Positions 58,204 through 64,000 of a stretch of DNA of 64,000 nt are shown here, piece by piece (positions within the stretch are counted from its first letter, which is position 1; each line of letters begins with the position of its first letter). The notes below the pieces were generated by a model. The model searched no databases, was not told the DNA's origin, and saw nothing but the letters and a program-made list of their open reading frames with translations. The DNA is from Castor canadensis (lineage: Eukaryota > Chordata > Mammalia > Rodentia > Castoridae): contig NC_133391.1 of NCBI RefSeq assembly GCF_047511655.1, positions 104,755,384 through 104,819,383 on the forward strand, in the 5' to 3' direction. A program made the position numbers and the translations under genes.

Positions 58204-59780
58204 TAGAGTACAATTAGATTTGTATAGATTGAATTACTGCCAAGAAAAGAGATATTTTGGAGCAATGGCCTCGTTTTTACAAAAGAAATTATTTCTATAA
58301 TTTCCTAGGTAGACAAATTTGCTTAAAGTTCAATGCTAAAGACTAGACATCAAGTCTCTTGTTTCTAAGCTTTCCAATTGCTAGTTTTCATCCATTCAAA
58401 CATTGTACCTTGGAATAAGTTTTTATTTATTCATACTGAACTTGAAATAGTGATATGATTAGTAGTTTTTTATATTTTAAATTGTAATACTTACAGCAAA
58501 AATAAGGGGTAAGTATTTATAGATATTATTATCAGGCTTTGTTTCTTTAAAAACTATACCTACGTAAAGCTACTATTCTGTGGAAAAAAATGATTAAACT
58601 AAGACAAAATGAAAAGTGAAAAGAGAGTAGCACTTCCTTTTGAAGTGAAAAGAAATCCCTTGGTCCAACCAGAGAGTGCTGACTTGGAAAAATTGGTAGT
58701 TTGACACTGTGGAAGAAGTAAAATTGTCATGAACAAAGGTGAGGAGAGATTATATTTGTCAAAGGATTCCTTCTGGATGAACTGTCTGAGGGTTGTGGCA
58801 TGTCATGTCCTGTCTTGGAGAGTTAATGACTGGTAATGTTGGAGGAATAGGTCTTTTGTCAGATCATTAGAGCAGTCCCAGTTACAACTGTCTGCCTCAG
58901 ATAAGGGGCCAAAATACTTCAGGTGAAACAACTCAATCTGATCCCCTTTTCCCTGAATGGGAGGAGCAAAGATTTTACCTTGAAGGCACTAGGGAGAGCC
59001 CGAGGGCAAGAGCACAGAGCTGCCTTTGGTCCCCAGGAAATGAGCTGGGGAATTTGCTTGACCTCCGATTCTGCACAACTATTTGGCTGTATTTTGGCCA
59101 CCTTGCTCTTCTCTGAACACAGTTAATTTGTAATTTTCTCTTCTTAGTTAAGAATTCTGGAAAAGTAAGAAGACAAATTAAATTTGAAAACTGAATGAAG
59201 CTGTATGAACAGTGTCATTGCTCTTGAATTAAATAAAATCTTTCTCCTTAAAAGAAAGGACATAATATTTCAAAGTTTAAGTATCTCAAGAATGTCAGGA
59301 AAGCAATAGAAAGATTTTTCCATTTCCAGAGCACCTGAAGAAAAATTTAAGACTTAAGTACATTAAGGAGCATTGGTTTTTCTCCACCTGTTACTGCATC
59401 CTACTTTTTTGTTCTAAGTCTAGATCTCATCCATTGTTAACAAGAAAACAAAAGCAGCAGCAACAACAAAAAAGACCAATGGGTATTACTAGGGTAAAAA
59501 TAAAAATTCTCTTAAACTGTATGTTAATAGCTAATTTTCAAGATAGTTTTCTCTGGTTTAAAATAATAAAATTTAGAATAAGATAGTGCCTTTTCACCAT
59601 GCAGCTCATGATAGGTGTTCAGTAGATGTTAGTATTTTTCCATTACTTTTGTTAAAAATAATGAGCATCCTTTATGACAAATGTAAAGCAGGTCAACTAT
59701 AGAAATTTGGAAAAATTCTAAAAAGCAGACATAAAAAAAATCACTTAAACTTCTGCCATCCAAAAGTATACATTTATAGT
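58204..59780. other. Unassigned sequence
   Basis: No gene is recognised. 58620-59130 is less AT-rich than its surroundings and could be an old LTR upstream of the following gag fragment, but I see no defined ends or primer-binding site. Confidence 0.4.
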
Positions 59781-60340
59781 CCTGTCCCTGGGAACTGGGT
59801 TCCCCACTAGGGACTGTGGACCCCCCCCCACCCGGGGTGAAGATGTTCCCTCTGGGTACTCCACATCTCTCTCTCTCCTGAGGACCTGATATTTCAGGGA
59901 TGCCTGCCAGATCTCTCCTCAGGTCAGGCCTCACCATGAGAGTTGGACCATCCAAAATTCCTTCAGACTCCCCATTGGGATGTCTTCTGGCCAATCTTGA
60001 TTGGCCTCATGCCTGTTCTTAAGCCCCCAAAGCTCATTTTTCTCTGTAATCAGGCCTGGCCCCAATATCCATTAGACAATGCTTCCAAATGGCCACTTAA
60101 TTGCACTTTCAATCCCAATATTTTAGGGATTTATACAATTTCTGTGAACATGCTGGTAAATGGAAGGAACTTCCCTAGGCCCAATCCTTTTTCTATCTCC
60201 ACACCAACCCCTCCCACCATGCCGTACTTCCTGTTCCCCTGTGCAGATTCTATTAGCCTCTAAACCAGCTTCTAAATGAACCAAATCCTCTCCCAAACCT
60301 CCTCCTTCCCCATGTAAGCAGACTTCTTAAGCTGCTCACA
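59781..60340 (+). pseudogene. Class I ERV gag fragment A (matrix)
   Basis: From about 59945 the + strand encodes a matrix start ('KIPSDSPLGCLLANL', then an 'SL-NQAWPQYPLDNASKWPL' block near 60045-60110). A proline-rich run ('RPNPFSISTPTPP') follows to about 60230. This matches the matrix layout of ERV-1 and ERV-2 ('WPQY-LDN--KWPE'). Frames shift near 60010 and 60130. Upstream to 59781 may be leader. Capsid and pol of this lineage are not found downstream. Confidence 0.7.
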
Positions 60341-61540
60341 CTGCTTGTTTCTTCCTACCTTCCTGAGGGAATTTCCCATCATGGTGTCAAGCCACTCTTT
60401 GCCAACTCTGGCCTCAAGGCGATTCCAGCTCTGGGAGAGTTTATGCTCCCTCCCTGTGGGCTGAGACCAAGCCCCGGGTTTATTTGGGGATGCCTCATGC
60501 TACATTGGCGGAGTCCTGTTTGATTATGGCATCTGATGACTGCTTCCCCTCCCCCCATCCCTGCCATCTAATGCCCTTTTTTCCTGAGACAGCAACCCAG
60601 AGAGTGGAGGTTTCATGTTGCTGAAAGTTTTCCAGTACCAGTCAATGGGAGCAACCTAGAGGCACAGGTGATAGCTAATCCCTCAGGTGTGTGTCATGAC
60701 TCCAGGGTCTCCCTTACCTAAGATATCAGGACACCTTTTCTGCTTCCTCCATGGTCTCACCATGTATCCTTTGTCTCTGTCTGCCTTCCCCTCCCTAGGC
60801 TTATTGGGACCCCACCTCCCATGAAAAGCTTACAGCATAGTATCTTATGACTTAAGTCATTCCAACTAGTTTGTCAGGGGAGGAGGGAAAGCAAATAGGC
60901 ACACTCATGCACAGCGGGAATGCCTGCCATAGCTAAGAGAATCAGGCCAATCCAACACACATCCTAGGCCACCAGCTGCACATGGCGGTGGCTGCGGCCT
61001 GCCACCACTTCCCCTAGAATAAAGTGCATGCAGAGTACACAGGAAGGGGGGAGGGGTGACAGGGCTCAGGATCAAGCCTAGGCAACAGGCTCCCTTGTGT
61101 GTGGAGGGAGTGTCGCCTTGCACAAACCCTGCTCCTAGCCCCACCTCACGCCTCAGGGCATCAGACCCAGCCCTTGTAAGCCAACTGTTAGCTCAAGGTT
61201 ATAGTTCCAGAAATAGCAAAATAAACATTACTGTGGTCTCTAAACTTCTCATTTAAAATTTTCTATACTTTCAGTCTCAGCATAAATTTTTCCCTCCAAA
61301 TATTAACATTAGTTGCCCTGTATGGTACTGTTATTGGCCTGAGATGCCCTCTGAATGCCCTTCTCTAACTTTACAGACAATTTGTTCCTTTGATAAAAAA
61401 GTAGGCTTTATTAAAGAGGCTGCCTGCTGTTAGCTAAAAGACAGGATCCAAACGTTTTCTTCTTTCTAGATGGGACCTGCATCTTCCAGTCTTCTGGCTT
61501 GTAGATGTTGGAAGCTTTGTACTGAGGTCGGCCTCAGTAT
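60341..61540. other. Unassigned segment between two gag fragments
   Basis: GC content is higher than the surroundings. AATAAA-type signals occur near 61018 and 61221. It may include p12-like sequence of fragment A and an LTR of fragment B, but I could not identify LTR ends or a primer-binding site. Confidence 0.4.
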
Positions 61541-62118
61541 GCCTTGGGTGACCAAGAGAAGTGGCCTTCACAGGGTTCCTTAAATTACAATACTATACTC
61601 CAATTAGACCTTTTCTATAAAAGGGAAAAAAGTAGACTGAGGTCCCCTATACAAATTTTCTTTCATCTCAGATTGGCTCCACAATTGCTATTTAGATACT
61701 CAAATGCTGGCCATCTTTACCCTACCTTCTAAGCCACCCCAATATTCAGAACCTCCTAATGGGTACTTGCCCCTTCAATAGGTAATGGTAGGAAGAGGGT
61801 GAATCTATGTCCCCTTCCAGCTATCAGATCTAAGGGAAATTAAAAAATATCTGGACAGCTATACTGATGCCCAGACAAATACATTCAAGCCTTTATCTCT
61901 GTGATCCAAACCTTTCAATTGACATGAAAGGATATTATGCTTCTATTAGACCAGACTCTTGTCTCATTAGAAATGCAGTGGGTTCTGGCCCAGGCCACTC
62001 AGGTTGGAAATGATTACCGTTTACAATGAGCCCCAATACTAATGGCACCTGGAAATGAGGGAATAAATCCACCTACCTACAGGGGTACAGGCAGTCCCCT
62101 TGACAGATCCACACCAAA

Positions 62119-62200
62119 AGGGACTGATGATATGGCTCAAGCAGTAGAGTGCTGCTTTGCAGGCAAAAAGTCCTGAGTTCAAGTCTCAGTACAGCCAAAG
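62119..62200 (+). repeat. ID-like SINE in ERV gag
   Basis: 'gggactgatgatatggctca', 'agcagtagagtgctg' and 'ctgagttcaagtctcagtac', then an A-rich tail with TA repeats. Confidence 0.85.
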
Positions 62201-62225
62201 GAAAAAAATATATATATACATATGT

Positions 62226-62320
62226 ATATTTGGGAGTAAGGACATAGCTCAGTGGGAGAATGTCTGCCCAGCATGTGTAAGGCCCTGGGTTCAATTCCCC
62301 AGCATTGCTAAATCAAAAAA
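62226..62320 (+). repeat. Second ID-like SINE in ERV gag
   Basis: 'tttgggagtaaggacatagc', 'cagcatgtgtaaggccctgg' and 'ttcaattccccagcattgc', then an A tail. It lies directly after the first. Confidence 0.85.
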
Positions 62321-62900
62321 AAAAATTGTAAGGAAGATAAGTGGTATTAATGTCACTTCAGCCATCTCATACTGGAAGAAAGTAGTTTAACCTAGACCAC
62401 ATCCCTCATTCTTCAAGTGAGAAACTGAGGACCAGAATGGTTCAGATACCTGCTCTCCAGAGTGTCAGGTATCAACAGCAACACCCTGAAGAAAATTCCC
62501 TTACCTTTCTGCAGCATCTTAAGGATGCTATCAGAAAGCATACCACAATGGACCCAGAGTCACAGGTGAGAGAGATTCTTCTCAAAGATAAATTTCTAAC
62601 AGTCAGCCCCAGATATTTGTAGAAAACTCAGTCTGTGGCTGAAGGAGAAAAGCCACTGGACCAAGTAACACAGCTAGCCATGTCTGTATGGATAGCTATG
62701 TCTGTATGTCCGGGACATTACTAACAGGAGAGAAAAAGATAAGAAACTCCATGGCCTCACTGCTGCTGTCAGAGAGGGCCCCACCTGACTGGGGCCTGCA
62801 TCCTGAACTTGCTACCATGGTGGATAGGAGGGGCACTTCTGCAGAAGATGCTCAAAAGGAGGGACAGCATGGGAGACAGACTCACCCCTAACTGAGACCC

Positions 62901-62939
62901 TGCCCTCTCTGCAAAGGTAACCACTGGAGGTCTAAATGC
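62901..62939 (+). other. ERV fragment B nucleocapsid zinc knuckle
   Basis: Encodes CPLCKGNHWRSKC, a CX2C-X3-H-X4-C knuckle one residue shorter than the usual CX2C-X4-H-X4-C. A single knuckle is seen, unlike ERV-1 and ERV-2, which have two. Confidence 0.75.
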
Positions 62940-62989
62940 CCCTGCCTCCAGATGGAAGGTGAGGTGCCAGCCCCCTGTCCACACTCCAG

Positions 62990-63530
62990 TTCTTGACATC
63001 AGTGTTAAGGAGCCTCGGGGTAGCCATGATGGCAGAAAAACAAAAGGTCATTTTCCAGCTAGACAGTGGAGCTCATTTCTCTGTCTTACCACTCTCTCCT
63101 GGTCCCTGGTCCAATGACAAAAGTTATCATTTGGGGCAAATCTGGCCAGCTCCTAGAGCACTAGCTTACCCGGGAGACCTCTTCTGTCACTCTTTCCTCA
63201 TAGTTTCTGAAAGTCCAGTGACTCTGCTGGGATGGGATTTACTATTTCAACTAAAAGCTCAAATTCTTCTTCCCCAGGCAGCTATCTCTGCTGCCCCCTC
63301 CTTCAAGAACAAATAGATTCCACAGTATGGACTGATGAGATGAGTGTAGGGTGAGCTAGGATGGCCCTCCCTATTCAAATAAAACTCAAAAATCCCTCAC
63401 AATTTCCACACCCAAAACAATATCCCTTCAAGCCTGAGGAAAGATGAGGCCTTATGCCTATCATAAACGCCTTAGAATAGCAAGGACTACTAATTAGTTA
63501 CTTCAGCCCCTATAATAAATCTAAAATTCT
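62990..63530 (+). pseudogene. ERV fragment B protease and RT N-terminus
   Basis: The open frame to 63316 encodes a protease with 'FQLDSGAHFSVLP' (DSG at 63062-63070 in place of the common DTG), 'HSFLIVSESPVTLLGWDLL' near the C-terminus, and the RT linker. RT continues at about 63360-63510: 'ALPIQIKLKNPSQFPHPKQY' followed by 'PIINALE-QGLLI' and 'SPYN', with two stops. The RT core is absent. Sequence after 63530 is not retroviral as far as I can tell. Confidence 0.8.
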
Positions 63531-64000
63531 TATAAAAGTTAATTTTAAAATACAAGTTACAAAGTAAACAACTGGAAAGGATATAGATAAGTAATGAATG
63601 TATTTTTTGAAAAGTTAAAGGAAAAAGGAATGGCTTTTTGGATGAGAAAGGATTTTGTAAAGAAGGGTTTGTCCTAAAGATTGTTTCAAATAGGATAGAT
63701 AAGGACAAACCATCAAAGGGTTTAGTATGTTGTATGAAGGTCTGAGTAAGTTTTAAAAGTGTATAATAATAAGCTTTGGTGTGTAATAAAGTTAAAGTTG
63801 AGTATAATCTAAGAGTTGCCTAAAAGATTTTTAGGGTCATGTCAAACTAAAATAAAATTCTCTATGTCTATAAAATAACAAGGTTATCTTAATATTGTTC
63901 TGCTCTGAATAACATCTACAAAATCCATTACAGAGAAAGATTTTACCAAAGAAATTATTTATGTTTTCTGCTGAGCTTGTCAAGCTTTAAGTACTACTAA
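63531..64000. other. Unassigned AT-rich sequence at window end
   Basis: It follows the truncated RT. It is rich in 'aag/taa' short motifs. No gene or repeat is recognised. It could be deleted-provirus spacer or flanking DNA. Confidence 0.45.

Larger units (their letters stand above)
61541..62905 (+). pseudogene. Class I ERV gag fragment B (matrix, capsid, nucleocapsid)
   Basis: Matrix: 'DQEKWPSQGSLNYNTILQLD' near 61545-61605, then a 'TEVPY' block. Capsid: 'LSDLREIKKYL' near 61820, 'MLLLDQTLVSLEMQWVLAQA' near 61940-62000, interrupted by two SINEs. It resumes at 62437-62622 ('HLKDAIRKHTTMDPES', 'LLKDKFLT'). Several stops and frameshifts. Sequence blocks differ from ERV-1 and ERV-2, so this is another class I lineage. 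Confidence 0.78.

Overview
The window looks like intergenic DNA from a rodent nuclear genome. Two SINE types recur: a tRNA-derived ID-like SINE, and a composite of a B1 (7SL-derived) half and an ID-like half. That B1-dID architecture is known from the squirrel, dormouse and beaver side of the rodents. Beaver (Castor) is my best guess, but this is recognition from memory and not a search result. I found no convincing host protein-coding exon, rRNA, tRNA gene or CRISPR array. Almost everything recognisable is transposable-element sequence of several ages.

Layout. 0-7.8 kb holds an L1 3' UTR fragment, a relic of an old DNA transposon broken by SINEs, and a degenerate 5'-truncated L1 (+) inserted into that relic. 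7.8-21.7 kb is a three-layer nest. An ancient L1 (+) was split by a class I endogenous retrovirus (ERV-1, minus strand, 9212-18640, flanked by the 5-bp repeat GATCA). The gag region of ERV-1 was then split by a younger 5'-truncated L1 (minus, 13832-16592) with its own target-site duplication. 21.7-30.5 kb has AT-rich sequence without genes, an inverted (twin-primed) L1, an MLT2-like LTR and an old minus-strand L1. 30.5-35.0 kb is a second, related class I provirus (ERV-2, minus), heavily deleted. 35-48.5 kb contains unrecognised sequence, old L1 pieces, two MaLR-like LTRs, MIR and L2 relics, SINEs and purine/pyrimidine tracts.

48.57-55.27 kb is the best-preserved element. It is a full-length L1 on the minus strand with a 19-bp target-site duplication. 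It has a complete 1,272-codon ORF2 that keeps all endonuclease and reverse-transcriptase catalytic residues, and an ORF1 interrupted by one nonsense codon. 55.3-64 kb has SINEs, a MIR, and two class I ERV gag/pro/pol fragments of different lineages (+).

How the parts relate: ERV-1 and ERV-2 share a gag/pol/env organisation and a tRNA-Phe-like primer-binding site, but have lost different segments. The L1 inside ERV-1 and the full-length L1 are clearly the same young lineage, so that L1 family has been active recently. SINEs are presumed to have used L1 enzymes for mobilisation (family knowledge). No new multi-gene system was found. The most notable item is the nearly intact L1.
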